In this document: one piece after another, positions 33,554 to 45,942 of the stretch
How positions within the stretch are numbered: position 1 is the first letter of the stretch
Layout: each line of letters starts with the position of its first letter
NCBI GenBank assembly: GCA_030680415.1
Contig: JAUXVE010000140.1
Coordinates: 1-52,524, forward strand
Origin: Rubrivivax sp.
Lineage (GTDB): Bacteria; Pseudomonadota; Gammaproteobacteria; Burkholderiales; Burkholderiaceae_C
Direction of reading: 5' to 3'
Length of the DNA: 52,524 nucleotides
Notes under the pieces: model-generated
What the model was told of the DNA's origin: nothing
What the model saw: only the letters and a program-made list of their open reading frames with translations
Databases searched by the model: none
Translations under genes and position numbers: made by a program

Positions 33554-34278
33554 CGTGTCTCCAGCAGCCGGGCCGCCAGCGCGAAGTCCGCCGGCCAGGT
33601 GAGTTTGAGGTTTTCGATCTCCCCCGGCACCAGCCGCGGCGCCAGGCCCAGGCATTCGACGGCGCTCGATTCATCGGTGACGGCTGCACCCGCGTGCGCC
33701 AGGGCGCGCTCCAGCAGGCTCAGGCGGAACATCTGCGGCGTCTGCGCCAGCCACTTGCCGGCACGCGGCAGCGTGGTGGCCACCCGTTCACCGCCACTGT
33801 CCAGCGGGCCCGCGACGCGGTCGCCCGACGTCGCTTTGAGCGTGTCGGCCAGCGGCAGTGCGAGCAGGCCACCGACGTCGTCGCCCAGGCAGGCGTCGAT
33901 CAGCCGCTCCACCCATGCGGGCCGCAGCAGGCAGCGCGCGGCATCGTGCACGAGCACCCAGTCGCCGTCGCGCGCACGACGCCGGCGCAGTTCGACCAGC
34001 CCGCGCGCCACCGACTCGGCGCGCGTGGCGCCACCGCAGCGTGCGAGCCAGGCGCGCGGCCCGGCATAGCCGGGCACCAGGGCCTCGAAGGAAGTGTCGT
34101 CGGGGGCCAGCACCAGCAAGGTCGCCTCCAGCCGCGGCACGGCGGCCAGTGCGGCCAGCGTGTGCGCCACCACCGGGCGACCCGCCAGCGGCGTGTACTG
34201 CTTGGGCGCGGCGGTGCCGGCCCGTGCCCCGATGCCGGCGCAGGGCACGAGGGCATAACAGCGTGGCACGTCGTCCAT
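33550..34278 (-). CDS. ispD: 2-C-methyl-D-erythritol 4-phosphate cytidylyltransferase
   Basis: The 242-residue product has the nucleotidyltransferase loop [38 protein letters not shown] and TDESSAVE. It couples CTP to MEP in the non-mevalonate pathway. It is translationally coupled to ispF downstream. The Arg/Lys residues of the CTP loop are present, though the usual GxGxR spacing is altered to AGIGARAG. Confidence 0.94.
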   Translation of the reverse strand: MDDVPRCYALVPCAGIGARAGTAAPKQYTPLAGRPVVAHTLAALAAVPRLEATLLVLAPDDTSFEALVPGYAGPRAWLARCGGATRAESVARGLVELRRRRARDGDWVLVHDAARCLLRPAWVERLIDACLGDDVGGLLALPLADTLKATSGDRVAGPLDSGGERVATTLPRAGKWLAQTPQMFRLSLLERALAHAGAAVTDESSAVECLGLAPRLVPGEIENLKLTWPADFALAARLLETR

Positions 34279-34285
34279 GGCGGCG

Positions 34286-34316
34286 GATTCTAGGAGCCCG
34301 ACAGGCTCCTAGAATC
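34286..34316. repeat. Perfect palindrome between ispD and mfd
   Basis: GATTCTAGGAGCC (34286-34298) and GGCTCCTAGAATC (34304-34316) form a perfect 13-bp-arm inverted repeat with a 5-nt loop, between the two divergent genes. It is long enough to act as a REP-like unit or as an operator for both genes. Confidence 0.7.
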
Positions 34317-34369
34317 GCAGTCTTCACGCCCCGCCGTGCACGCGCCGGGGCGGTTTCCTTTGGGTCCCG

Positions 34370-37986
<3,617 letters not shown>

Positions 37987-37990
<4 letters not shown>

Positions 37991-38700
37991 GTGCACACGA
38001 AGTCAAACCCGGCCTGTTCGTACGCGGCTTCACGCCGCCATTGAAACTGGCCGACTACAAGCTGGTGGCCTTCGACATGGACTCGACGCTCATCAATATC
38101 GAGTGCGTCGACGAGATCGCCGACATCGTCGGTCGCAAGGCCGAGGTGGCCGAGATCACCGAGGCCGCGATGCGCGGCGAGATCGCCGACTACAAGGACA
38201 GCCTGCGCCGCCGCCTGGCGCTGCTGGCCGGCGTTCCCGAGTCGGCGCTGCAGCGGGTCTACGACGAGAAGCTGCAGCTCAACCCCGGCGTCGAGACCTT
38301 CGTCGCCGCGTGCCGCGCGGCGGGGCTGAAGACGCTGCTGGTGTCGGGCGGCTTCACCTTCTTCAGCGAACGCATCCGGCACCGCCTGCAGCTGGACTTC
38401 GCACGTGCCAACACGCTGGGCGTGGCCAACGGCAGGCTCACCGGCACCTTGTTCGACCGCCCCTGGGGCGACATCGTCGACGGCGCCGAGAAGAAGCGCG
38501 TGCTGCTCGAGGTATGCGAGCTGATGGGCATAGCCACCGAGCAGGCCATCGCCGTGGGCGATGGCGCCAACGACCTGCCGATGATGAAGGCGGCCGGCCT
38601 GTCGATCGCCTATCACCCGAAGCCGGCGGTGCTGGAGCAGGCCATGCTGTCGATCACCACGGGCGGCATGGAACGGGCGCTCGAGTTGCTGCGCCCCTGA
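37987..38700 (+). CDS. serB: Phosphoserine phosphatase
   Basis: The 237-residue HAD-family product has [17 protein letters not shown] (nucleophile Asp), [10 protein letters not shown] (Ser/Gly motif II), and [25 protein letters not shown] (motif IV). It makes serine from phosphoserine. It overlaps mfd by 4 bp. The N-terminal extension is short, so it is a single-domain SerB without ACT-like repeats. Confidence 0.94.
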
Positions 38701-38805
38701 TCCGCTGCCCAGTCCGGCCGCGCGCGACCCCTGGGGCAAACCTGCGCTTCACGGCCCGCGGCGGAACTCCTACGATGCCTGACCTTCCCCCACCCGAGAA
38801 CGACC

Positions 38806-40176
38806 ATGCCCCAGACCAAGTTCCTGCTCGACGAAGACCGCATGCCGCGCCACTGGTACAACATCATGGCCGACCTGCCGGTGCCGCCGGCGCCGCCGCT
38901 GCACCCCGGCACGCTGCAGCCGGTGGGCCCCGACGACCTGGCACCGCTGTTCCCGATGGAACTCATCCTGCAGGAGGTCAGCACCGAACGCGAGATCCCG
39001 ATTCCCGAACCGGTGCGCGACGTCTTCCGCCTCTGGCGGCCGAGTCCGCTGGTGCGCGCCCATCGGCTGGAGAAGGCGCTGGGCACGCCGGCCAAGATCT
39101 ACTACAAGTACGAAGGCGTGTCGCCCGCCGGCTCGCACAAGCCCAACACCGCCGTGCCGCAGGCCTGGTACAACGCGCAGGCCGGGGTGAAGAAGATCGC
39201 CACCGAGACCGGCGCCGGCCAGTGGGGCTCGTCGATGGCCTTCGCCGGTGCGCTGTTCGGCCTGGAGGTCACGGTCTTCCAGGTGCGCGTGTCCTACGAC
39301 CAGAAGCCCTACCGCCGCGCGCTGATGGAGACCTATGGCGCCATCTGCCACCCCAGCCCGTCGAACCTGACGCATGCCGGCCGCGCGATCCTGGCACAGA
39401 ACCCGAACCACCCGGGGTCGCTGGGCATCGCCATCAGCGAAGCGGTCGAAGTGGCGGCGACCCACGACGACACGAAATATGCCCTCGGCTCGGTGCTCAA
39501 CCACGTGCTGATGCACCAGACCATCATCGGCCAGGAGGCGATGCTGCAGTTCGAGATGGCCGGCGACGACCCCGACGTGATCGTCGGCTGCACCGGCGGC
39601 GGCAGCAACTTCGCCGGCATCGCCTTCCCCTTCATCGGCCAGCAGTTGCGCGGCGGCGGCAAGACCAAGCAGCGCCGCTTCGTCGCGGTCGAGCCGGCGG
39701 CGTGCCCGAGCCTGACACGCGGCAGGTTCGCCTACGACTTCGGCGACACCGCACACCTGACGCCGCTGACCAAGATGCACACGCTGGGCAGCACCTTCAC
39801 GCCGCCGGGCTTCCACGCCGGCGGGCTGCGTTACCACGGCATGGCGCCGCTGGTGTCGCACCTGGCCGAGCTCAAGCTGATCGAGGCCACGGCCTACCAC
39901 CAGACCGACTGCTTCGAAGCCGGCGTGCTGTTCGCGCGCACCGAAGGCATCGTGCCGGCGCCCGAGGCCAACCACGCCGTCAAGGGCGCCATCGTCGAGG
40001 CCCTGCGCTGCAAGGCCGAGGGCAGGAGCGAGGTGATCCTGTTCAACCTCAGCGGCCACGGCCACTTCGACATGAGCTCCTACAGCGCCTACCACGACGG
40101 CAAGCTGGTCGACCAGCCCTACGACGAGGCCGAGCTGGCGATGGCGCTGGCGGGGCTGCCTTCGGTGCCGGCCTGA
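38806..40176 (+). CDS. trpB2: TrpB2-type tryptophan synthase beta-like protein
   Basis: The 456-residue product belongs to the TrpB2 group: PSPLVRAHRLEKALGTPAKIYYKYEGVSPAGSHKPNTA, with PLP lysine near residue 111, GAGQWGSSMA, IVGCTGGGSNFAG (phosphate loop) and NLSGHGHFDMSSY. TrpB2 lacks the strict dependence on TrpA and condenses indole with serine or phosphoserine; genes are often apart from the trp operon, as here. It lies 105 bp after serB, and the shared serine link may be functional (inference). Confidence 0.93.
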   Translation: MPQTKFLLDEDRMPRHWYNIMADLPVPPAPPLHPGTLQPVGPDDLAPLFPMELILQEVSTEREIPIPEPVRDVFRLWRPSPLVRAHRLEKALGTPAKIYYKYEGVSPAGSHKPNTAVPQAWYNAQAGVKKIATETGAGQWGSSMAFAGALFGLEVTVFQVRVSYDQKPYRRALMETYGAICHPSPSNLTHAGRAILAQNPNHPGSLGIAISEAVEVAATHDDTKYALGSVLNHVLMHQTIIGQEAMLQFEMAGDDPDVIVGCTGGGSNFAGIAFPFIGQQLRGGGKTKQRRFVAVEPAACPSLTRGRFAYDFGDTAHLTPLTKMHTLGSTFTPPGFHAGGLRYHGMAPLVSHLAELKLIEATAYHQTDCFEAGVLFARTEGIVPAPEANHAVKGAIVEALRCKAEGRSEVILFNLSGHGHFDMSSYSAYHDGKLVDQPYDEAELAMALAGLPSVPA

Positions 40177-40224
40177 CGGTGCCGATGCCGCGGTTGCCGG
40201 CCCGGACGCCGGCACCGCCGGCGC

Positions 40225-41277
40225 CTACTTGAAGCCGACGCGGTCGAGCATCTGCTGCACGGCAGCGGTGTTGGCACCGACCTGGCCGATGGGCACGGTC
40301 TCGGCCTTGAAGCGGCCCAGGCTGACCAGCGCCGGGTTCTCGGTGGCGGCCGAGGCGACCACCGGGTACTCGTTGTTGCCGTCGGCGAAGTAGCGCTGCG
40401 CGGTATCGCTGGACAGGTACTCCAGGAACTGCACCGCGGCGTCGCGGTTCTTGGCGTGGCGCGCCACCGCGGCGCCGGCGATGTTGATGTGCGTGCCCCA
40501 GCTCGACTGGTTGGGGAAGACGACGCCGAAGCGTTCCGACGCCGCCTTGTCCTCGGGCTTGGTCGAGCGCATCAGCCGCGCCACGTAGTAGCTGTTGCTC
40601 AGCGCCACGCCGCATTCGCCCGAGGCCACGCCGCGGATCTGGTCGGTGTCGCCGCCCTTGGGCGCACGCGCCATGTTGGCGACCAGGCCCTTGAGCCACT
40701 CTTCTGTGCGCTGCGGCCCGAGGTGTTCGAGCATCGACCCGAACAGGCTCAGGTTGTAGGGGTGCGATCCGCTGCGCACGCACAGCTGGCCCTTGAGCGC
40801 GGGCGCGGCGAGCTTCTCGTAGCTGTCGACGTCGGCAGGCTTGAAGCGTGCCTTGTCGTAGACCACGACCCGGGCCCGTGTCGACATGCCGAACCACTGC
40901 GCGCCCTGCGGCGTGACGCCGCCGCGGAACTGCGCCGGGATGCGCTGCTCGAGCACGGCCGACTTGACGGGCTGGAACAGGCCGTCCTGTTCGCCGCGCC
41001 ACAGCCGCGCGGCGTCGACGAGCAGGATGACGTCGGCCGGGCTGCCGCTGCCTTCGGCCTTCAGCCGTGCCAGGATGCCGGCGTCGTCGGCCTCGATGCG
41101 GTTGATGCGGATGCCGGTGGTCTGTGTGAAGTTGGCGTACAGCGCCTCGTCGGTCTGGTAGTGGCGCGCCGAGTACAGGTTGAGCACCTTTTCCTGGGCC
41201 TGGGCCAGGGTCGACGACAGCACGGCGACGGCGCCGAACATCAGGGCGCCGAGGTGGCGCAGGGCTTGCGGGTTCAT
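40225..41277 (-). CDS. Fe(3+) ABC transporter substrate-binding protein
   Basis: The 350-residue product has a signal peptide (MNPQALRHLGALMFGAVAVLSSTLAQA) and the ferric-binding-protein fold: LNLYSARHYQTDEALYANF, ADVILLVDAARLWR, SSTRAR-type hinge, and SYYVARL with the tandem tyrosines that hold iron. It delivers iron to a periplasmic ABC importer whose membrane and ATPase genes are not in this window. A Fur-like box sits 39 bp upstream of the start. I chose the second of two tandem ATGs (41277) from the GAAGGA spacing. Confidence 0.9.
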   Translation of the reverse strand: MNPQALRHLGALMFGAVAVLSSTLAQAQEKVLNLYSARHYQTDEALYANFTQTTGIRINRIEADDAGILARLKAEGSGSPADVILLVDAARLWRGEQDGLFQPVKSAVLEQRIPAQFRGGVTPQGAQWFGMSTRARVVVYDKARFKPADVDSYEKLAAPALKGQLCVRSGSHPYNLSLFGSMLEHLGPQRTEEWLKGLVANMARAPKGGDTDQIRGVASGECGVALSNSYYVARLMRSTKPEDKAASERFGVVFPNQSSWGTHINIAGAAVARHAKNRDAAVQFLEYLSSDTAQRYFADGNNEYPVVASAATENPALVSLGRFKAETVPIGQVGANTAAVQQMLDRVGFK

Positions 41278-41315
41278 CATGGTTCCTTCTACGGGCGGTG
41301 ACTGGCAAGAAGTGT

Positions 41316-41336
41316 AATCGCGAATCATTGTCATTT
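41316..41336. promoter_or_regulatory. Fur-like box
   Basis: AATCGCGAATCATTGTCATTT, read on the other strand as AAATGACAATGATTCGCGATT, resembles overlapping Fur hexamers (GATAAT-type). It lies upstream of the ferric-binding protein gene, supporting iron-repressed expression. Confidence 0.55.
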
Positions 41337-41401
41337 GCAACAGCTTCCTTGATGCATAGCCAGGGCGGCAAGCCGGGTGCCCCGTGAGCCCGGGCTTGCG
41401 C

Positions 41402-44400
41402 TCAAGCCGACAACTGCGCCCAGGCCTTCTCCAGCCGCTTCACGCTCACCGGCTGTGGCGTGCGAAGTTCCTGCGCAAAGAGGCTGAGGCGCAGTTCCTC
41501 GAGCAGCCAGCGGAACTCCTCGAGCCGCGCATGGCCGGCGCCGCGCAGCTCAGCGACACGGCGCAACCAGCGCTGCTCCAGCGGTCGCAACTCGGCCAGG
41601 CGGGCGGCGTCACGCGCCGGGTCGGCACGCAGCTTGTCAAGGCGCAGCACGACACCCTTCAGGTAACGCGGCAGGTGTTGCAGCGCCGGCCATGGCGTCT
41701 GCACCAGGAAACGCTTGCCGACCAGGCGCTGCAGCTGGGCCTGGATGTCCTCGGCCACCTCGCGCGGCGGCTTGCTGTCCTTCAGCTTGCGCAGCGCGGC
41801 GGCATGGTCCAGCAGCACGGTCGCAGCTTGCCTTGCCACCTCCTGAGCGATCAGGTTCAGGCGCGATCGCCCCTCCTCCAGACGTACCTTGAAGGTGCGC
41901 TCGTCGGTGGGCAGCGGATCGGCCAGGAAGGCGCGCTCCAGCGCCACGGCTATGACCTGTTCGCGCAGTTCCTCCAGCGTGCCCAGGCTCAGGTAGGCCG
42001 CCGCCATCGTGCTCAGCTCGGGGATGTTTCTTTCCAGGTACTTCAAAGGCTCGCGGATCTGCAGCGCGACCAGCCGGTGCAGGCCCGCGCGGTGTTTGGC
42101 GACCGCGAGCTCGGGCTCGTCGAAGACCTCGATCTCGACGCCGCTGCCACGGTCGATGAGCGCCGGGAAGCCGACCAGCACTTGCGTGCCGCGGCGCAGC
42201 TCCATCAGTTCGGGCAGTTCGCCGAAGGTCCAGGCGGTGTAGAGGGCCGGGGTGGCGGGGGCGGGGCTAGCGGCGCTGGCGACACCCTCACCCCAGCCCT
42301 CTCCCGCAGGCGGGAGAGGGGGCAAGACCCGCGGCGCGGCATCTCTCCCTCTCCCGCTGGCGGGAGAGGGCTGGGGTGAGGGCGGTGACGCCGCCACCGT
42401 CTCCCGCTTCAGCGCCGCCAAGGCCTGGAAGGCACTGCGCGCCTGGGCGCCGAACTCGGCCTTGAGCCCGGCCAGGTCGCGCCCCATGCCGAGCTGGCGG
42501 CCATGCTCGTCGACGATGCGGAAGTTCATGAACAGGTGCGGCTGCAGCTGCTCCAGCTTGAAGTCGTTGCGCTGCACCGCGAGTTGCGTGCGCTCGCGCA
42601 CCGCCTTCAGCAGTGCGTCGACCAGGCCTCCCTGCGCGAACGGCACGCTGGCGCAGAACTCGGCCGCGTAATCGGGCAAGGGCACCAGCCGCGTGCGCGG
42701 TCGCTGGTGCAGGCTCTTCACCAGCGCCAGCACCTTGTCTCTCAGCATGCCGGGCACCAGCCACTCGCAGCGCTCCTCGTTGACCTGGTTCAGCGCATAG
42801 ATCGGCACCGTGACGGTGAGGCCGTCCTTGGCATCACCCGGCTCGTGCAGGTAGCTCGCCGTGCAGTCGATGCCGCCCAACCGCACGGTCTTGGGGAAGG
42901 CCGCGGTGGTGATGCCCGCGGCCTCGTGGCGCATGAGTTCCTCGCGCGTGAGCTGCAGCAGCCTGGGCTGCGTCTTCACTTCGTCGCGGAACCAGCGCTC
43001 CAGCGTCGCACCCGAACACACATCCCGCGGCAGCTGCTGGTCGTAGAAGGCGTAGATCAGCTCGTCGTCCACCAGCACGTCCTGCCGGCGCGACTTGTGC
43101 TCGAGCTCGGCCACCTGCTGCAGCAGCTTGCGGTTGTGGGCCAGGAAGGGCAGCCGCGTTTCCCACTCGTCGCCGACCAGCGCCTCGCGGATGAAGATCT
43201 CGCGCGCCGCCGCCGGGTCGACGCGGCCGAAGTTCACGCGCCGGTTGTTGTAGATGACGATGCCGTAGAGCGTCGCGCGCTCCAGCGCAATGACCTCGGC
43301 GGCCTTCTTCTCCCAGTGCGGCTCCAGCAACTGCGTCTTCAGCAGGTGGCCGGCCAGCGGCGGAATCCAGGTCGGCTCGATCGCGGCCAGGCTGCGGCCG
43401 TACAGCCGCGTCGTCTCGACGAGTTCGGCCGCCACCAGCCAGCGCCCCGGCTTCTTGCTCAGGTGCGCCCCCGGGTGGCGCCAGAAATTGATGCCGCGCG
43501 CGCCGAGGTACCACTCCTCGTCGTCGCTCTTGCAGCCGATGTTGCCCAGCAGCCCGGCCAGCATCGAAACGTGGATCTGTTCGTAGGTGGCGGGCGCGGT
43601 GTTCAGCCGCCAGCCGTGTTCGGCAACCACGGTGTGCAGCTGCGAGTGAATGTCGCGCCACTCGCGCACGCGGCGCGGGCTCACGAAGCTGTCGCGCAGG
43701 CGCTGCTCCTGCTGGCGGTTGGTGAGCTTGTGCGTGGCCACCGGACCGCCTGGCGGTGTCCGCCCCCCCGCGGCGGAGCCGGCAGGCCTGGGCCGGCCCG
43801 GCGCTTGCCCGGGCGCCGCGGGCGCCTCGCCGTGGCCGCGGCCTTCCTCGATCCATTGCCAGAGCTTGAGCACGCCCATGAATTCCGACTTTTCGTCGTC
43901 GAACTTCTTGTGCCTTTCATCGGCGGCGGCAGCGGCCTCGAGCGGACGGTCGCGCACGTCCTGGCCGCTCAGCGCCGCGGCGATGATCAGCACCTCGCTC
44001 AGCGCCTCGCGCTGGCGCGCCTCCAGAATCATGCGGCCGATGCGCGGGTCCAGCGGCAGTTTGGCGAGCTCGCCACCGATGGCCGTGAGCTCGTTGCCTT
44101 CGTCGACCGCGCCCAGTTCGCCGAGCAGCGCATAACCGTCGGCGACGGCCTTCTTCGGCGGCGCTTCCAGAAACGGGAATTCCTCGATGCCCCCGAGGTG
44201 CAGCGACTTCATGCGCAGGATCACGCCGGCCAGCGACGAGCGCAGGATCTCGGGGTCGGTGAAACGCGGCCGGCCCTGGAAATCGACCTCGCCGTACAGG
44301 CGGATGCATACGCCGTCGGCCACCCGCCCACAGCGCCCGGCACGCTGGTTGGCCGCCGCCTGGCTGATGGGCTCGACCTGCAGCTGCTCGACCTTGCTGC

Positions 44401-45445
44401 GGTAGCTGTAGCGCTTGACCCGCGCCTGGCCGGTGTCGATGACGTAGCGGATGCCCGGCACCGTGAGCGAGGTCTCGGCGACGTTGGTGGCCAGCACGAT
44501 GCGCCGGCCGTTGCCGGCCTCGAAGACGCGGTCCTGCTCGGCCTGCGACAGGCGCGCGAACAGCGGTAGGATCTCGGGTACCGGGCCGCCGCGATGCGCC
44601 TGCGCCAAATGCCGGCGCAGGTGGTCTGCGGCCTCGCGGATCTCGCGCTCGCCGGGCAGGAAGACGAGGATGTCGCCCGCGCCAGCAGCGGCCAGGCCGC
44701 TGCTGCCGGCGCCACGCCAGAGTTCGTCGACGGCGTCGGCGATGGCGTCGTAGAGGTCGAAGTCGCGCCTTTCCTCGAACGGCCGCCAGCGCTGTTCCAC
44801 CGGAAACAGGCGCCCGGAAACCATGATCACCGGCGCCGGGCCGTGCCTGGACGCGAAGTGCTGGGCGAAGCGGTCGGCGTCGATGGTGGCCGAGGGGACG
44901 ACGATCTTGAGGTCGGGCCGCCGCGGCAGGATCTGACGCAGGTGGCCGAGCAGGAAGTCGATGTTCAGGCTGCGCTCGTGCGCCTCGTCGATGATCAGGG
45001 TGTCGTAGGCCTTGAGCAGCGGGTCGGTCTGCGTCTCGGCCAGCAGGATGCCGTCGGTCATCAGCTTGACCGTTGCGCCGGGCTGCAGCCGGTCCTGGAA
45101 GCGCACCTTGTAGCCCACGACCTCGCCCAAGGGGGACTTCAGTTCGTCGGCGATGCGCTTGGCGACGCTCGACGCCGCGATGCGCCGCGGCTGCGTGTGG
45201 CCGATGAGGCCGCGGCCTCCGGCACCCCAGCCGCGGCCGAGTTCGAGCGCGATCTTGGGCAGCTGCGTGGTCTTGCCCGACCCCGTCTCGCCGCAGACGA
45301 TGACCACCGGGTGCGCGGCCATGGCGCGCGCGATGTCCCCGCGCCGGGCCGAGACCGGCAGCGATTCGGGGTAGGTGATGGGCGGAACGGCGTTCGCCGG
45401 GCGGGCCGGGCGCGCCGAACCGGCAGCGGGGGAATGAGAGGTCAC
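41402..45445 (-). CDS. hrpA: ATP-dependent RNA helicase HrpA
   Basis: The 1347-residue product is a DEAH-box helicase: VVIVCGETGSGKTTQLPKIAL (near 50), IIDEAHERSLNIDFLLGHL (near 150), SATIDADRFAQHF, ATNVAETSLTVPGIRYVIDTG and QRAGRCGR. The helicase-associated and HrpA-specific C-terminal domains follow. Two low-complexity insertions stand out: a Pro/Gly/Ala-rich stretch near residues 530-568 and the palindromic element at 42285-42382 near residues 1021-1054. E. coli HrpA is about 1300 residues, so the insertions account for most of the extra length. It rescues stalled translation complexes in E. coli. Confidence 0.94.
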   Translation of the reverse strand: MTSHSPAAGSARPARPANAVPPITYPESLPVSARRGDIARAMAAHPVVIVCGETGSGKTTQLPKIALELGRGWGAGGRGLIGHTQPRRIAASSVAKRIADELKSPLGEVVGYKVRFQDRLQPGATVKLMTDGILLAETQTDPLLKAYDTLIIDEAHERSLNIDFLLGHLRQILPRRPDLKIVVPSATIDADRFAQHFASRHGPAPVIMVSGRLFPVEQRWRPFEERRDFDLYDAIADAVDELWRGAGSSGLAAAGAGDILVFLPGEREIREAADHLRRHLAQAHRGGPVPEILPLFARLSQAEQDRVFEAGNGRRIVLATNVAETSLTVPGIRYVIDTGQARVKRYSYRSKVEQLQVEPISQAAANQRAGRCGRVADGVCIRLYGEVDFQGRPRFTDPEILRSSLAGVILRMKSLHLGGIEEFPFLEAPPKKAVADGYALLGELGAVDEGNELTAIGGELAKLPLDPRIGRMILEARQREALSEVLIIAAALSGQDVRDRPLEAAAAADERHKKFDDEKSEFMGVLKLWQWIEEGRGHGEAPAAPGQAPGRPRPAGSAAGGRTPPGGPVATHKLTNRQQEQRLRDSFVSPRRVREWRDIHSQLHTVVAEHGWRLNTAPATYEQIHVSMLAGLLGNIGCKSDDEEWYLGARGINFWRHPGAHLSKKPGRWLVAAELVETTRLYGRSLAAIEPTWIPPLAGHLLKTQLLEPHWEKKAAEVIALERATLYGIVIYNNRRVNFGRVDPAAAREIFIREALVGDEWETRLPFLAHNRKLLQQVAELEHKSRRQDVLVDDELIYAFYDQQLPRDVCSGATLERWFRDEVKTQPRLLQLTREELMRHEAAGITTAAFPKTVRLGGIDCTASYLHEPGDAKDGLTVTVPIYALNQVNEERCEWLVPGMLRDKVLALVKSLHQRPRTRLVPLPDYAAEFCASVPFAQGGLVDALLKAVRERTQLAVQRNDFKLEQLQPHLFMNFRIVDEHGRQLGMGRDLAGLKAEFGAQARSAFQALAALKRETVAASPPSPQPSPASGRGRDAAPRVLPPLPPAGEGWGEGVASAASPAPATPALYTAWTFGELPELMELRRGTQVLVGFPALIDRGSGVEIEVFDEPELAVAKHRAGLHRLVALQIREPLKYLERNIPELSTMAAAYLSLGTLEELREQVIAVALERAFLADPLPTDERTFKVRLEEGRSRLNLIAQEVARQAATVLLDHAAALRKLKDSKPPREVAEDIQAQLQRLVGKRFLVQTPWPALQHLPRYLKGVVLRLDKLRADPARDAARLAELRPLEQRWLRRVAELRGAGHARLEEFRWLLEELRLSLFAQELRTPQPVSVKRLEKAWAQLSA
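42285..42382. repeat. Palindromic element in the hrpA coding region
   Basis: The 98-bp element starts CCCTCACCCCAGCCCTCTCC and ends with its exact inverse (GGAGAGGGCTGGGGTGAGGG). It contains two internal small palindromes (CTCTCCCGCAGGCGGGAG at 42299-42316 and CTCTCCCGCTGGCGGGAG). The ends match those of the mfd insertion. The host frame remains open through it, encoding Pro/Ser/Gly-rich residues. Confidence 0.85.
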
Positions 45446-45488
45446 GGGTCGCGGATTATCCGCAACCCCGACCGGTGCCCTGCCCCCG

Positions 45489-45872
45489 TTACCCGGCGCT
45501 GTACTGCATCACGCTGAGTGTGGCCCCCTGCGGGTCGGCGATGACGGCCATGCGGCCGACGCCGGGCACGTCCATCGCCGGCACGACGACCTTGCCGCCC
45601 AGCGCCGTGGCCTGCGCCACGGTCGCGGCAACGTCGTCCACCGTGACGTAGCAGCCCCAGGCCGGCGGCATCGGGCCGGCCTCGGCGGGCGTCTTCATGA
45701 TGCCGCCGACGGCGGTGTCTCCCACCTTCAGCAGGTGGTAGGGACCGCCGCCCATGTCCATGGCCTCGATGTCCCAGCCGAACAGCGGGCCATAGAAGGC
45801 GGTGGCGGCGGCGGGGTCGCCGGTCGTCAGCTCGCTCCAGCTGAACGCGCCGTGGGTCTTGAAAACGTCCAT
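45489..45872 (-). CDS. VOC family protein (glyoxalase-like)
   Basis: The 127-residue product begins MDVFKTHGAFSWSELTTGDPAAATAFYGPLFGWDI, typical of vicinal-oxygen-chelate proteins, and ends with GRMAVIADPQGATLSVMQ, the second beta-alpha-beta module. Some metal ligands are not clear, so enzymatic activity is uncertain. It is divergent from argA by 67 bp. ATG 45872 follows AGGAGACC. Confidence 0.85.
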   Translation of the reverse strand: MDVFKTHGAFSWSELTTGDPAAATAFYGPLFGWDIEAMDMGGGPYHLLKVGDTAVGGIMKTPAEAGPMPPAWGCYVTVDDVAATVAQATALGGKVVVPAMDVPGVGRMAVIADPQGATLSVMQYSAG

Positions 45873-45913
45873 GACGGTCTCCTGCACAGGTCGAGAACCC
45901 GGGGTGGGGGCGA

Positions 45914-45942
45914 CATGCTGCGGCACAATGCGGCGCAGCATG
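45914..45942. promoter_or_regulatory. Hairpin covering the argA start codon
   Basis: CATGCTGCG (45914-45922) and CGCAGCATG (45934-45942) form a perfect 9-bp inverted repeat. The second arm includes ATG 45940, while a second in-frame ATG (45928) lies in the 11-nt loop. The hairpin could select the start codon or regulate argA translation. Confidence 0.45.
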
